Below are positions 51,218 through 62,703 of a DNA stretch of 64,000 nt, in pieces. The notes beneath the pieces are model-generated. The model ran no database searches. It was not told the DNA's origin and was given only the letters and a program-made list of their open reading frames with translations. The translations under genes and the position numbers were made by a program. The DNA lies in contig OOIN01000011.1 in NCBI GenBank assembly GCA_900323505.1, positions 558,001-622,000 of the forward strand, in the 5' to 3' direction. The stretch comes from Ustilago trichophora. Taxonomy: Eukaryota > Basidiomycota > Ustilaginomycetes > Ustilaginales > Ustilaginaceae. Within the stretch, counting starts at the first letter, position 1, and the number at the start of each line of letters is the position of its first letter.

Positions 51218-53944
51218 ATGTCAACCGCAACCGCACCTTTTGACGCTAGTCCAGCTTCGAGCGCACGATCACCCAGCACTCCATCTGTAATCAACTCCGC
51301 CACAGCAGCAACCTCCAACCATCGAACCCTCGATCCCAGTCCAGCAGCGTCCAACTCCGCCGGCGGCGGGGGTACGTCCCCCTCCCAGCAAAGACGAGTC
51401 TCTACCACCTCAACGTCTACACCTACTTCCTCCTCCAACAGGGACGATGCCCGTGAATCAGCTGCTGGAAGCTTGCGCACTGCCGAAGCTTCCTCCAGCT
51501 CCAATACTACTGCGCCAGTCCCCTTGGCAGGCAAACGATCTCGTTCCGGGTGTTTGACCTGCCGAAAGCGCAAGAAGAAATGCGACGAGACACTGTGCGA
51601 AGAGACGGGTGGATGCTGGAGATGCCGCAATGCTGGATATCAGTGCGAAGGGTTTCGAAGACCACCTGTCGTCTTTGAGCCAGGTACGACGTCAACTTCC
51701 AAGAATAAGCGCACCAAAAGGTCACCCGGTGGCGAGGGCATCAGCAACATCAACGGCGGTGGCATAAAGACAGAAGCCGATACCGTCGGGAATATCAACC
51801 CTCTGGCAGATGCGCAATCTGCCGCTCTGGGTCACACTTCCTTCACATCGGTCGGTACAAGTGTCGCGGCACATCCGACGATCGATCAGGAGAGTCTCGA
51901 CATGGCCAACAGCCTGGCAGAATTTGCGGGACTCGCTACTAGCTCCGCCGGCTGGAATGTGTTGGGCACAGTACCGAACGGCTCTGCCAACAATGGTGCT
52001 TCCAAGGACGACAGGTCTGTTTCTTCTATATCCTACAAGAATGGAGCTTCCAACAACGCTTCACCTTCCTCCTTTCCACCATTTTTGCATTCAAACGCAA
52101 TGCTACCACCGCCATCATCACATTCCGCCTCACGCTCTGTCCCTCAGCCGCCACCCCAGGATCAGGTACACACCTCGTCCTCAATATCGATCCACACCCC
52201 ACTCGTACCTTGCGAGATTGTCGGAGACTGCCTCTTTTCCGGTCATCATCTCTGCGCATCCTGCAGCGCCGTCGCCAACCGTCTCATGCAGCCCGATCCA
52301 GCTCAACTCGCAGCACTCGATGCCGATCTGGTACAGGTGCAACCCATGCCCAGTCTATCGACGCCTATGGGATCTCGTCACCATTCTCCAGCGCCGAATG
52401 GGGAGTCAGACAGTACCGCTTCTTATCAGGCCAATGCAAAGTCGCGCCTCGTCATGGAGAGCCTTATTGGATACTATAGCACGCTCATCACGTGCTGGAC
52501 TCAAGGTTGTGACGTGCGCGGTCTCGAAGCATCTACACTGTTTCGACAGCTGGTTCCGTATCTGTTGGATAGTGTCGATCGCCATCCGCCATTGCGTCTT
52601 TCGATCGCAGCTGTGACCGCAGGGTATGTGGGAGGCGCCAGGCTCACATGGCCCAAGGATGTAGTCGCGATCCATCAGTGGGCTAATACGCTGCGTGCCG
52701 ATCGAACCTCGATCTCGGACTGCGTCAAGGCCAATCTCAGCTTTGCCTTCCCAGGGACACCCGATACCATCTGGTCCGCCTCTCCTGGTGGCAGTCTCTC
52801 CTCAGAACCTCACACGGCCGTCTCTGCCCTCTCGCCCGCCAACGCAGAACGACTCCGACGCTCCACAACCACCCATGCCACCCTCGACGATCTCCTCATC
52901 GGTCAAGCCCAAACGCTCAAGCACCTCGCCGTTCGTTCCCTCGAACAAGCCGTTTCCGACTATCGCACCAAAACTACACGAGCCTTGGGGGTCAGTTTTA
53001 CCGAAAAAGGTTTCCTAACCGAGTGCACCCAGATCAACCCATTGCTGTTGGCTGCTGTCAACATCGCCATCTACGCCTTTGCAGAGGAAGGCATGGAGAG
53101 TTACTTTGAAGAAGCTGCGAGGATGCGTAGCTTGATCGATACGCTGTTGGGGTCCTTCCCGCCGGTAAATATGGCCAAGTTGGTTTCGCACGAGCATTTG
53201 GGATTTCGAACCTACGTTTGGGCGGATGTCAGCACTGCCATTGCGTGTGGGACGAGACCGCATCTTCAGCTGGCGCTTTCGACGTATACCAGCGACTCGG
53301 ATGACATCAGCAGTCTACATCCCAGCTCAGAGACAGGGTCGAATGGGTTGCCGGATCTGACTTTTAGCATGCACAACGCTCTACTGATCGCCATGTCAGA
53401 CACGGCACGATTGCGCTACGAATTCGACGGAGGAGATTACTCGGCCACTGCACGTCGATCGGCAGGAACTCCCGTCCCACAGTGGGTCCACGAACGAGCC
53501 AGACGCATCCAAACCCGTGTGGAAGCATGCAAGATCGATGACCCTCTCACCACCGGTTCGGCCATTTGCGCTCTCATGACCAAGAGCGCCATCGTCATCA
53601 TGATCCACACATTCATCTATCGCGTTGGAGCCCTCCACCCCGTAGTACGGAAACTTCTGGCGGGCATGTTGCAACTGTGGAAATCTGCAGGAGAGCAATA
53701 CTGCAGATCGGTCGGATGCAGCAACTTTAACCTGCCCATCTTTATAGCGAGCTCGGTGGCGTTGGATGAAGAGGATAGGAAGACCTGTGCGGAAGCGATG
53801 CAGATTGTTGGACACGAAGAGGCAGGACCAGCAAGTGGAAGGGCGCTGATCAGGGAGGTCTGGAGGAGAACTGATATCACTGGTACACCGACGTTTTGGA
53901 CGGATCTGGTGGCTGCCGGGGATGCTGCCGTTGCGTTTTTCTAA
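51218..53944 (+). CDS. Zn2Cys6 fungal transcription factor
   Basis: Single exon, 908 residues. After a Ser/Thr-rich N-terminus, residues 112-143 form the zinc cluster: SGCLTCRKRKKKCDETLCEETGGCWRCRNAGYQC, with spacing C-x2-C-x6-C-x10-C-x2-C-x6-C and one additional cysteine in the linker loop. A basic RTKRSPGG follows. A long low-complexity region reaches about residue 400. The C-terminal half is helical and fits the fungal-specific transcription factor domain (ESLIGYYSTLITCWTQGCD, LFRQLVPYLLDSV, MESYFEEAARMRSLIDTLLG, CALMTKSAIVIMIHTFIYR). It is a nuclear DNA-binding regulator; target genes are unknown. Confidence 0.9.
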   Translation: MSTATAPFDASPASSARSPSTPSVINSATAATSNHRTLDPSPAASNSAGGGGTSPSQQRRVSTTSTSTPTSSSNRDDARESAAGSLRTAEASSSSNTTAPVPLAGKRSRSGCLTCRKRKKKCDETLCEETGGCWRCRNAGYQCEGFRRPPVVFEPGTTSTSKNKRTKRSPGGEGISNINGGGIKTEADTVGNINPLADAQSAALGHTSFTSVGTSVAAHPTIDQESLDMANSLAEFAGLATSSAGWNVLGTVPNGSANNGASKDDRSVSSISYKNGASNNASPSSFPPFLHSNAMLPPPSSHSASRSVPQPPPQDQVHTSSSISIHTPLVPCEIVGDCLFSGHHLCASCSAVANRLMQPDPAQLAALDADLVQVQPMPSLSTPMGSRHHSPAPNGESDSTASYQANAKSRLVMESLIGYYSTLITCWTQGCDVRGLEASTLFRQLVPYLLDSVDRHPPLRLSIAAVTAGYVGGARLTWPKDVVAIHQWANTLRADRTSISDCVKANLSFAFPGTPDTIWSASPGGSLSSEPHTAVSALSPANAERLRRSTTTHATLDDLLIGQAQTLKHLAVRSLEQAVSDYRTKTTRALGVSFTEKGFLTECTQINPLLLAAVNIAIYAFAEEGMESYFEEAARMRSLIDTLLGSFPPVNMAKLVSHEHLGFRTYVWADVSTAIACGTRPHLQLALSTYTSDSDDISSLHPSSETGSNGLPDLTFSMHNALLIAMSDTARLRYEFDGGDYSATARRSAGTPVPQWVHERARRIQTRVEACKIDDPLTTGSAICALMTKSAIVIMIHTFIYRVGALHPVVRKLLAGMLQLWKSAGEQYCRSVGCSNFNLPIFIASSVALDEEDRKTCAEAMQIVGHEEAGPASGRALIREVWRRTDITGTPTFWTDLVAAGDAAVAFF

Positions 53945-56307
53945 TAACTTCAAGAAGAAGGGCTCTCTTGTGGTGGTGAAAGGTGGTCGATGTGTTTGTA
54001 TTCTTTCTCTTCGTGGTTGTGTATTCGAGCTTTGTGCGTCACCTATCCTTTGTATACCTGCTCAAGACAACATCAACGCTATCATCCTAAGAATGACGTT
54101 AGACACTGGTCGTGCGAATGGGCTGATGATGGTGGTTGAGACCTGCAGGACCGAGATGGCCGGAAGCCATTGGAGCACGAAGCGGTCATCGGAGCGAGAG
54201 CGGTGCCGATACATCCTCACATGACGGCCATCGGAAGTTGCGGTAAGACTCGATCTCTGCCGTTGCATCCGATAACCGCATCAGCTTGGGCCGAAGGTTG
54301 GCTATGTTGGCTGTTATCACGGGCCTCAGCTACCCGCTCTTCTGTACCTGTGTTGTGAGATTGGACCAATGGGAAGCTCGACATGACATCACAAGGGGAT
54401 AAGGTACGGAGTGGAAAATGTGTAGAGGGGTGGAAGAGGCTTTTCCGGAAGGCTTGGCATATGCTTATCTTCCCCGCACTTTCTCGTTTGTCAGGTACGC
54501 ATTGACTGCTGCACACAAAGCTTCCCTATCAGTGCGGGTCTGGGTATGCTCTGGGGCAAACCAAACATATGGCAGACAGATAGGATGTCTCGTTGTTGTT
54601 GTGTATGCTAGGCATGGGGAAAGCTGGGTTGGATATGACAAAAGAATTGGTGCAAAGATGGAAGAATGTCGTCCGAACTTGACACCTGTGATATGGGCCA
54701 AGGTGGAGGGACTCTGGTCATGTCGGATTCATCGGACGCGACGGATTCAACGGGTTAGATCTTCGGTGAAGACGCCGTTGCACCTTGGTCGATCCCGAGC
54801 GACGGCTGTCATCGTGCACCACTTTGTCGTTGTTATGTAGCCATATCAGGTGGGGTTTTTACACTGTGCTGCACACTCGCGAGACATAGGCACAGCGTCA
54901 CTGTAGATCGTGACACTAGTTTGAAAGCTATGATTCCGATAGCATGGTTCTATTGTTCGGCTGGTGTGAAGCACGCCCGATACACCAGGAGGGAATAGGC
55001 TCTATGAACGCTATCGGACTGCCCGATCTGACGACAACGAGGCGTAAGAATCCGCAGTAGCGACAAGTAGACCGCTTGCAAAGAAAGGACCCTTTCCTTC
55101 CTCCCCTGTGGTCGTCGGCCAATCCGAGCACCCGACGCCCGCTCATTCCCGTTACCTTTTGCGATTGAATTCAGCTGACCCCGATCCGCAGTCACCAAAT
55201 TGAAACGGAAGGGTAGGATCCGAAACCACCTTGGCCCTTTTCCATCAGCAGAGCAGCAATTTCTTCTTGGCAGCAATGGCAGGGCGGTAAACGACAGTTT
55301 CATTTTTCAATTCCCTCAAGGTCGGAGAATGCCAAGAAGTTCGCGTATGCACTCTTTACAGTCTGAGGTTTTCGAATTCGGTCAATTTGAAAAGGCATGA
55401 TTTTGGATTTTGTGCGGAAGAGTGAGTTCCGTAAATGGGTTGTTGCCACGAGAAAAAGAGAGAGAGAGAGAGGTGTGATTTTCTCCGCGAGTTGTGCGTT
55501 AGCTTCGGTTGTTGCTTTGGCGAAAGTCTTGGCTCTCTTTCCTGCCTTCCAATTTCAGGGCGATCAATTTGGCTTCGATTTCGGTGTTGTCGCCGCCGCT
55601 GCCGCGTAATCTTTAATCTCAGTTGACTTCAGCTCGCTTCATGGTACTTGCCACTGCTCGATAAGCGATCCACACTCTGGAAAGGTTTGTGGACGAGAGG
55701 TCATATTAAGACTATGGCGACCTGCTAAAGTCGATGATGTGGTGGTGCAACTCAGGACCGGCCCGGAGCAAGGCTGTATTCAGAGGGCAAAAGAAAGAGC
55801 AAAACTTTGCAATCATGGAAGAAACTGTCGAATTGAAACTCAACCATCGGCTGAGAGGCTGCCGAAGGCACACCCGTCGTTGAGAAAAAGAATTGTTAGA
55901 GGACAAGACACTGGTCCAATGCATGAAAAGGGTTAAATTTTCTTGGCAGAAATGCTCCGATTTTTGTTTCTTTTTGTTTTTTTTTTTTTTTGGATTTGAA
56001 ATCTCAGTTTTCTACCAACAGATTCAAACAATTCAAAAAGGCTGGACCGTTGCCTGCAGAGACCTGCAGGAAAGAAAATGCGAGACCCATGTTTTGTGCG
56101 GTCGTGATTGGAAGAACGGAAGGATGTCATCCGAAAACCATCATCCTCCCATCTTCTCTCTGACGGTTCGATCAACGCCGTTGTCCAACCACACTTTTGC
56201 GGTGGCTCGCTCGCTCTAGAATTGGGATCGAGGTTGGATCCGGTCAACTCGAGGTCGAGATGCAGGAACGAGAATGTGAGTCCTTTTCTTATCCAACCAC
56301 AGGCTTG

Positions 56308-56332
56308 CGATACGATACGATACGATACGATA
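56308..56332. repeat. CGATA microsatellite, five copies
   Basis: Five perfect tandem copies of cgata in the gene-poor region. Confidence 0.95.
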
Positions 56333-56625
56333 TCACCATTTTGCTCGCTCACGTGTAAGGTCTGGTTACCATCTGTCAACGCAGTACTGAATCACCATTG
56401 CTTCTCTTCTATTTGGAGACTCGAATCGGCCGTGCGCTCCGAAGAATGAAATCCCACCTACTAGGATTATGTATTGTGTACATTGTATTGATGCCTATTG
56501 ATAGATTGGTGACAAGGATCGAAGGGAAGGAGAAAAGGGGGAAGGACCAGAAGGAGTGGCGGCAAGTGTGTGAGAAGCTGCACCCCGCACTTGCACTGGA
56601 TCTCGCTTAACCTTTTGCACAATCC

Positions 56626-56649
56626 AAAAAAAAAAAAAAAAAAAAAAAA
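56626..56649. repeat. Poly-A tract of 24
   Basis: An uninterrupted run of 24 A's followed by an A/T-rich 40 bases. It could be a retroposed tail, but no target-site duplication or coding body was recognised upstream. Confidence 0.9.
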
Positions 56650-58108
56650 TCAAATCAAAATCCGCGTTTGATTGGCGTTGTCGTTGGAAAAAAAAAATCA
56701 ATTCATGCACCTACCGTAAAGTCGCCCCTCTCTCTCTGTCTAACCAATGAGGTGTTCCTTTACCCGCTATGCTAGCTCTCTTGATGCGATCTTTCTCAGG
56801 GCAAAGGCGTGGAATCGTAGAGCGTCGGTACACTCATCCAAAACGAAAACAGTGTGCGTAAGGCACCCGCTTCAGCGTTGCCCGGTGCAGATACGGTGTA
56901 ACGGGCTTAGACCGGACCTAAGAAAGTGTGCTGTAATTGTGGTTCGCGCGAGCGCATCGTGTTTCTTTTACGCCAAGCGCAGTCAGCTGGTTACTTGCTC
57001 GGTTCTGTTCCTGTCTTGTGTCTGTCAAAAGCGCTAATCATTCTTCGTGTCACAGCCAAGTGATTCTCTTTGGTCAGCTGCTAATTCGAACACTTACAGC
57101 AGCTGCACCTCGATATCCAGCCATGACAGACTGAGTCCAGACGACAAGGTGACAAGCTCAAGGCACTTGAGCGTAAGGAAAGGGTGCAACATGTTTCCGG
57201 CGGGCACCCTCAGTTGAAGAGAGTGACGGAGTATCGAACTCTGCTATCGGTATTCACAGGTCAGTGTGAGCGAGTCGAAGCAAGAAAAGAGAGAAAAAAA
57301 AAGAGAGAAAAAAAAGCCGAGAAACCGACGGCGATTGTCTCTGTGTGTCTGTGTCGTACAAAGCCAAAAATCTGGGTCGCTGTCTAAGTGCTTGTATGTC
57401 GGTCAAATGGGCTAGGCTCGGTTGAACCGCCTTTCTCTACTCTCTGTGTACTGTTGCCAACTGTATCCAAACGCCATGCAAGGTCAACAGCTCCTCGAGC
57501 GTCGGAAGCTTGGCACCCACACACTGCAGTGGCACGACATGCTCTGACAATTCATGCTCTCTTTTTCTTGGTTCTTGTTTGCTATCAATGTCCTCCTCCT
57601 CTTCCTCCTCGCCTACTCTCCGCCCCGGATGGGAGACAAACGAGAGCCAATCGTAAGTTGGTCGCGTTCCCCACTTTGTACAGAGACAGAGAGCTCTGAT
57701 AAGCCTTCGTTTACGTTGCCACGAGACCCATGTTCACCCCTATCACAGCTGCTCTACTTCCACACCATCTGCACCACTCATGAGACCATCTTTGTCCAAT
57801 TAACGTACAGCAAACATCTCGCTCAAATCCGTCCCTGCATCTCCCTGTTGCCATCGTCCATTCTCCGCAAACCACATCCCCTCGACTAACCGAGTCGCCT
57901 ATTCTCATTCGTCCAGAGACGCTAGATTACTTTGGCTCTCCGTCTTGGCATTGCACACGAGAGCGAGCTGACTCGGAAGTAGCCACTCCGGTGCCCTTCG
58001 CAAGCTTTTCATATTAATACCCCCTCCCTCTTCCTCATCTTCACCGTTCCCTTCTCCACCTTCAAGCATTCCCTTCCTCTCCCCACCCCCCCTTCGCCTC
58101 TCTTCACC

Positions 58109-60370
58109 ATGGCTGCTCCCACCCCTACTTGGGGCCAGATGCACAACGAGGCCAACGAGATCACAGAGACTCACACACCCCACTACCAGGAACAGCACGG
58201 TCTTCAGGCTCACTCGCCTTCCGACGATGAGAAGAAGTCGCCTCTTTCCTCTCAGGATGGTCTCGACTCCCACTTGCCCGTGACCGGCTACTACGACTCT
58301 GAGAAGAAGGCCGTCACCGCCGATGAGGACTACGAGCCCGAGGACTTGCACTCGGGCAAGCAGTTTGACCTCAAGTACTTCCCCGAGGAGGAGACTCGTC
58401 AGCTCACCATCCGTTCCCTCGTTGTCGGCACCATTCTCGGATGTATCATCGCCGCTTCCAACGTCTACCTCGGTCTCAAGACCGGTTTCACCTTCGGTGC
58501 TTCGCTCTTCGGTGCCATTCTCGGTTACTCGATCATCAAGCTCATGTCCAAGGCTCTCCCCGAGAAGCTCGGTGGCGGATTCTTCGGTCCTCGTGAGAAC
58601 TGCACCATTCAGACTGCCGCCACCGCCGCTGGTTCGCTCACTGGAATGTTCGTTGCCGCCGTCCCCGCCATGTACCAGCTCGACCTCCTCCACGACCCCC
58701 TCAAGGACTTTGGTCGTCTGATCACCTTCTCGGCCGTTTCCGCTTACTACGGTGTCTTCTTCGCCATCCCCCTCCGCAAGTTCTACATCCTCAAGCAGAA
58801 GCTCATCTTCCCTTCGCCTACCGCCACCGCCTTCACCGTCCGATCGCTCCACGCTCCCGGTGGAGAGCTCACCGCCAAGAAGCAGTCGCGTGCCCTCATG
58901 ATCTCCTTCGCTGGTGCCTTCGCCTTCGTCGTCGTCAACCAGTACGCCTCGGGTATCTTGATGGACTGGCACATCTTCTACTGGCTCTACAAGTGGGGCT
59001 GGAAGAAGGCCCTCGTTGTCGACAACTGGGGTTGGCTCATCGAGTGGACGCCTGCATTCATCGGTGCTGGTATGCTCTCCGGTATGAACGCTTCCTACTC
59101 CTTCCTCGGTGGTTCCTTCCTCATGTGGGCCATGATTGGTCCTGCCATCATTGCTACCGGCCAGGCTTCCGGTCGTCACACTGGTATGTCGGCTAGCGCT
59201 GACCCCAAGGAGCCTCTGCGATGGGCTTACACTTCCATGAGCTTCAACCCCAACAAGCAGCCCTTGAACGCCGCTTCGCCTCGTTACTGGGGTCTCTGGC
59301 CCGGTGTCCTCATGATGCTTGCCTACTCTTTCGCCGAGATCGCCATGAACGGACCTACCATCTACCGTGGTGTCAAGGCCGGTGCTGTCGAGCTCTACTG
59401 CAAGATCGCCCGCAAGGAACCCCCTACCTACGAGGAGGCCATCGCCGACCCCGTTGCCAAGTCTGACCAGGTCCCCGTTTGGGCATGGGTTGGTGGTCTT
59501 TTCCTTTCCATCGTCTTCACCTGCCTCGTCTGCTGCCTTCAGTTCCACATGAACCTCGGCAACGTCATCCTCGCCATCATCCTCGCCTTCATCTTCTCCT
59601 TTGTCGGTGTTCAGGCTTCCGGTGCTACCGACACCAACCCCATTGGAACTGTTGCCAAGGCTTCCCAGCTCATCGTTGGTGGTGCTCTCCGTGGTCAGGG
59701 CAAGACTGGTGCTTCGGGTCTCCTCGAGAACTTGATCGCCGGTTCCATCGCTTCATCGGCAGCCTCGCACGCCGTCGACATGGTCGGTGATCTTAAGACC
59801 GGTCACTTGCTCCGTGCCAAGCCTCGCAACCAGTTCTGGGCCCAGATCTTTGGTTCCTTCTGGTCGATCTTTGTCTCGACTGGTCTCTTCGTGCTCTTCA
59901 CCAAGGCTTACCCATGCATCACCGACGCCAGCGCTGAGGAGTGCCCCTTCGCCGCCCCTGCCGTTGCCGCCTGGAAGGCCGTTGCCGTTGCTGTCATCTC
60001 GCCCAAGCTCCCCGTCAGCTTGTCCTCCGGTATGACCGCCATCGGCTTTGCTATCATCTCGGTCCTCACCGTCGTTGCCAAGTACCTCTGGATCCCCCAG
60101 AAGTACCACGTCTACGTTCCCAACTGGAACGCCGTCGGTCTCGGCTTCGTCGTTCCCCAGACCTACTACCCCATCGCCATGTGCATGGGTGCCACCGGTG
60201 CTCTCATCTGGAAGGGCAAGAAGCCCCAGTCCTTCGACCTCTTCGCCTTTGCCATCGCCGCTGGTCTCATCGCCGGTGAGGGTATGGCCGGTGTCTTCAA
60301 CGCCATCCTTACCATTGTCAACGTCGGCGGAAGCGTCTACGGTACCACCGTCGGTCTTCCCCCTTGGTAA
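58109..60370 (+). CDS. OPT-family oligopeptide/metal-chelate transporter
   Basis: Single exon, 753 residues. A hydrophilic N-terminal ~90 residues precedes about 14-16 membrane segments. Family features: RQLTIRSLVVGTILGCIIAASNVYLGLKTGFTFGASLFGAILGYSI at the start; GPRENCTIQTAATAAGSLTGMFVAAVPAMY (the NxxQTxA-type motif of the YSL/OPT superfamily); KLIFPSPTATAFTVRSLH; and ATDTNPIGTVAKASQLIVGG. The motifs favour the yellow-stripe-like or unclassified fungal OPT branch over the yeast Opt1 peptide branch. Substrates in this branch are oligopeptides or metal chelates. It acts at the plasma or vacuolar membrane. Codon use is extremely C-ending, suggesting high expression; this bias also opens a spurious 547-codon frame on the opposite strand. 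Confidence 0.92.
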   Translation: MAAPTPTWGQMHNEANEITETHTPHYQEQHGLQAHSPSDDEKKSPLSSQDGLDSHLPVTGYYDSEKKAVTADEDYEPEDLHSGKQFDLKYFPEEETRQLTIRSLVVGTILGCIIAASNVYLGLKTGFTFGASLFGAILGYSIIKLMSKALPEKLGGGFFGPRENCTIQTAATAAGSLTGMFVAAVPAMYQLDLLHDPLKDFGRLITFSAVSAYYGVFFAIPLRKFYILKQKLIFPSPTATAFTVRSLHAPGGELTAKKQSRALMISFAGAFAFVVVNQYASGILMDWHIFYWLYKWGWKKALVVDNWGWLIEWTPAFIGAGMLSGMNASYSFLGGSFLMWAMIGPAIIATGQASGRHTGMSASADPKEPLRWAYTSMSFNPNKQPLNAASPRYWGLWPGVLMMLAYSFAEIAMNGPTIYRGVKAGAVELYCKIARKEPPTYEEAIADPVAKSDQVPVWAWVGGLFLSIVFTCLVCCLQFHMNLGNVILAIILAFIFSFVGVQASGATDTNPIGTVAKASQLIVGGALRGQGKTGASGLLENLIAGSIASSAASHAVDMVGDLKTGHLLRAKPRNQFWAQIFGSFWSIFVSTGLFVLFTKAYPCITDASAEECPFAAPAVAAWKAVAVAVISPKLPVSLSSGMTAIGFAIISVLTVVAKYLWIPQKYHVYVPNWNAVGLGFVVPQTYYPIAMCMGATGALIWKGKKPQSFDLFAFAIAAGLIAGEGMAGVFNAILTIVNVGGSVYGTTVGLPPW

Positions 60371-60734
60371 ACAACTCGATCCGTTCAAATAAACAAAAGG
60401 ATCTGTCATGGGCATCTTGTATTCTTTTCACTTCTCTTTAGCAACGTTTCTCTCACAGCTGCCGCATCTGAGTGGCCAGCTCATGTCTCTTGTCACATGC
60501 CTTTCATGAATCAGCATACCCCTTTCTCATATCATTCTTTAACTTCAATGTGTGCGTATCTGTGAAAGCATCTCTTCTCTTCTGAGCAAGCGATTCAGGT
60601 CCTTTTGTTCGAGCAAGCTTCCATGGAGGAAGCATTTGCACAAGAAGCGATATTGCAGTTGGCCAGAAGAAAAACAGATAGCGATCTGGAACATTTGCTT
60701 TTGATAAGGGTGACCACCAAGTTGCTGTGCATGA
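60371..60734. other. Convergent 3' flank OPT / DNase
   Basis: About 0.36 kb between converging stops, T-rich on the plus strand just after the OPT stop. Nothing else is seen. Confidence 0.5.
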
Positions 60735-61571
60735 CTACTCAGTCGAAGGCACAGCGCTGACAATGGTAACATTTCGCTCTTCGAAAGCGAGCCAAGTCTG
60801 GGTGCCCACCAACTTGTCAAGAGAGCCGGGGCTGTCGACCCTCTCGAACACTGTTCCGCAGTTACACAAAGAAGACTCCAAGTCAGCAATGCTTCCCCAT
60901 TTCCTCAAGCTCCTCTCTTTTGCTTTTGAGTGTGAACTTACTGGTGAGCACGTGTCCTTCGTCAGTGACAAATTGGCGTTGGATATGTTGGGGCCCGATA
61001 GCGAGATTTCTCTTGATCAACTCGTTGCCCGTGTTGGTGCAAGATCCGGAGCAGTATTGCAAACCCGAGGTGGATGCAAAGGCGACGTTGTAGGCATCAC
61101 CGTCGACAATGCTGTTTGCGGTGTAGAAACTGCTGAGGGTGCCGCCTTGACGAGAGTTCTCAGTACTGGGAACGCAGCGAGTGACGCTGCCGGCACCGCC
61201 TTCTTGAGACGAGGCGTAGGGGTACTCATCTGCCAAGCCCGCATTTCAAATCATTTCACCGTGTCACTTGGTCAGTGAGGCTCTGACAGAAGGCAGAATG
61301 GGAGGTAGGATGGGGGAAGGGTAGGCTCACCGCATGAGTTGCTGTCGGAAGGGTTGTTGGCGCAACGGTTGGGGGATTTGCAGGCGGTGTTGGCACGGTT
61401 GATGGAGGCATTCGCAGAGTCGCGGTGGAGAGTGGTGGGCTTGCCGGCGCACTGGATGGCGTAACAGTCGTTGGAACAGATGTTGGGGACTCGGGTGCAG
61501 TCCCACGTCAGAGTGGCAGCCTGGGCAAGACTGAGCATGGCTGCTCCGGCAAGGATGTATGTGGCTCGCAT
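60735..61571 (-). CDS. Secreted DNase, NucA/NucB type
   Basis: Three exons on the minus strand: 61331-61571, 60942-61229 and 60735-60850; 214 residues with splice phases 1 and 1. A signal peptide MRATYILAGAAMLSLAQA is followed by TLTWDCTRVPNICSNDCYAIQCAGKP, a Cys-rich start typical of fungal members. Across the first intron the reading is SNSC/DEYPYASSQEGGAGS, then RCVPSTENSRQGGTLSSFY: the CDEYPFA...EGG and CV...EN..QGG motifs of the NucA/NucB deoxyribonuclease domain, with the conserved acidic residues present. SGLQYCSGSC adds further cysteines. The third exon acceptor was picked on phase and is the least certain part. Expected role: extracellular DNA degradation, for nutrition or during interaction with a host. 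Bacterial NucA/NucB relatives exist, so an ancient transfer is possible. Confidence 0.83.
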
Positions 61572-62703
61572 CGTGGTTCACAAAGCTGAGGTGGAGAGGG
61601 TCGATGTGAGATGCAAGGTTGAGTCAAGGTGAAGTCGAGTAGGTGCTGTGATCTGGCCTGAGCGAGGATGGCTTGGGCTTATATGGCTTCCACCCTTCGG
61701 AAGGAACGATACGGCGAAGTCGTTTCATGCTTCGAAGCGCACACATGGATGAGGCCCTGGCAGGAAACCATTCGTTCCCAGCATCAATGCGACTGCAGAG
61801 CGTCAATGTTCTCCTCCTTAACTGGCTCGACTTGTCCGTCCACCACCCAGCGGGACGTTACAGTGCCTATGACCAGTAAGGAAGGCCAACCTCCGAGTTG
61901 CGGAACGTGTCTCTGTAGTCAAGCTGCGCTGTGTGACAGAGGTATTCCTCTCGACCGAACAACCGGAAGACAGTGTCGACGCTCGCTCAGTCATGGTCCA
62001 AAGCGTCCTCCCTCTTTCGAATCTGGAAGACAACCTTCCGCATGAGCGCATCGCAAAGCTTATGGACAGACGTGGGCGGGAGAGTGAGCTGCGAGAAGTC
62101 TCCTGTTAGCGCCACACGTTTTAGCTTCGGCAAAAAGAAAATGTTCAGGGTGCAGCTCGATAGCCGCCTTGCCTCGCTTGATACCGACCCTTTCCCTTTC
62201 CCCCTCGGTTATGGAACCGTACGCTGATTGTCCAACGTGTTACGCCAAGCCAGGCGACACTCACTACAGGTGACTTGTCTTCTGCAAAGCATCGCTCACG
62301 TTGTTGTCACGAAGCGAAGCAGCTAGCGTCCGGCACAAAGCGTTCCGTGTCCACGACGCGCAACCGTCAAGATAAGCTCTCTTTGAGGTCTCCATTGCGC
62401 CCGCGATGGACAGGAACGTGCGGATGATGCACCAAGCGAAGTGTTCATAGGTGTGGGGGGGATTCGGAGGATGTTCGGAAGTGCTAAAAAGTGTCGCTTA
62501 GATTGTTGTCCTTTGCTCGGCTCAATCTCACAACATCGCCGGGCACGCTCTATATGGTGTGGACTTATGTTCTGCCTCTCAGGAGGATCATCCCGCTGAT
62601 TCATAGGTTGGAACGCTCTCAAGCATGGTCACGTTGAAGATGTATGTGTTTAGATTGCTGCGAAGCCTACTAAAGGAAAGAGTTTGCGCCCCCACCATTG
62701 GCA
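61572..62703. other. Intergenic region DNase / DPB2
   Basis: About 1.1 kb, with the promoter of the DNase gene on the left and the 3' flank of DPB2 on the right, both on the minus strand. No gene is recognised. Confidence 0.5.

Larger units (their letters stand above)
53945..58108. other. Gene-poor region with homopolymer tracts
   Basis: About 4.2 kb without a convincing gene. The open frames (for example 54418-54840 plus and 55933-56379 minus) have no motif. It holds a T15 tract (55977-55991), an A24 tract (56626-56649), a CGATA pentamer repeat (56308-56332) and purine-rich strings near 57280-57320. The last ~500 bases before 58109 are pyrimidine-rich promoter and leader of the OPT transporter. 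I see no tRNA or mobile element. Confidence 0.45.

Noticed and set aside
57905..59548. 547-codon open frame on the minus strand opposite the OPT transporter
   Set aside because: It is the mirror of a strongly C-ending codon bias. The translation is an Asp/Glu/Gly/Val-rich repeat-like string without any domain, and the plus strand clearly encodes the transporter.
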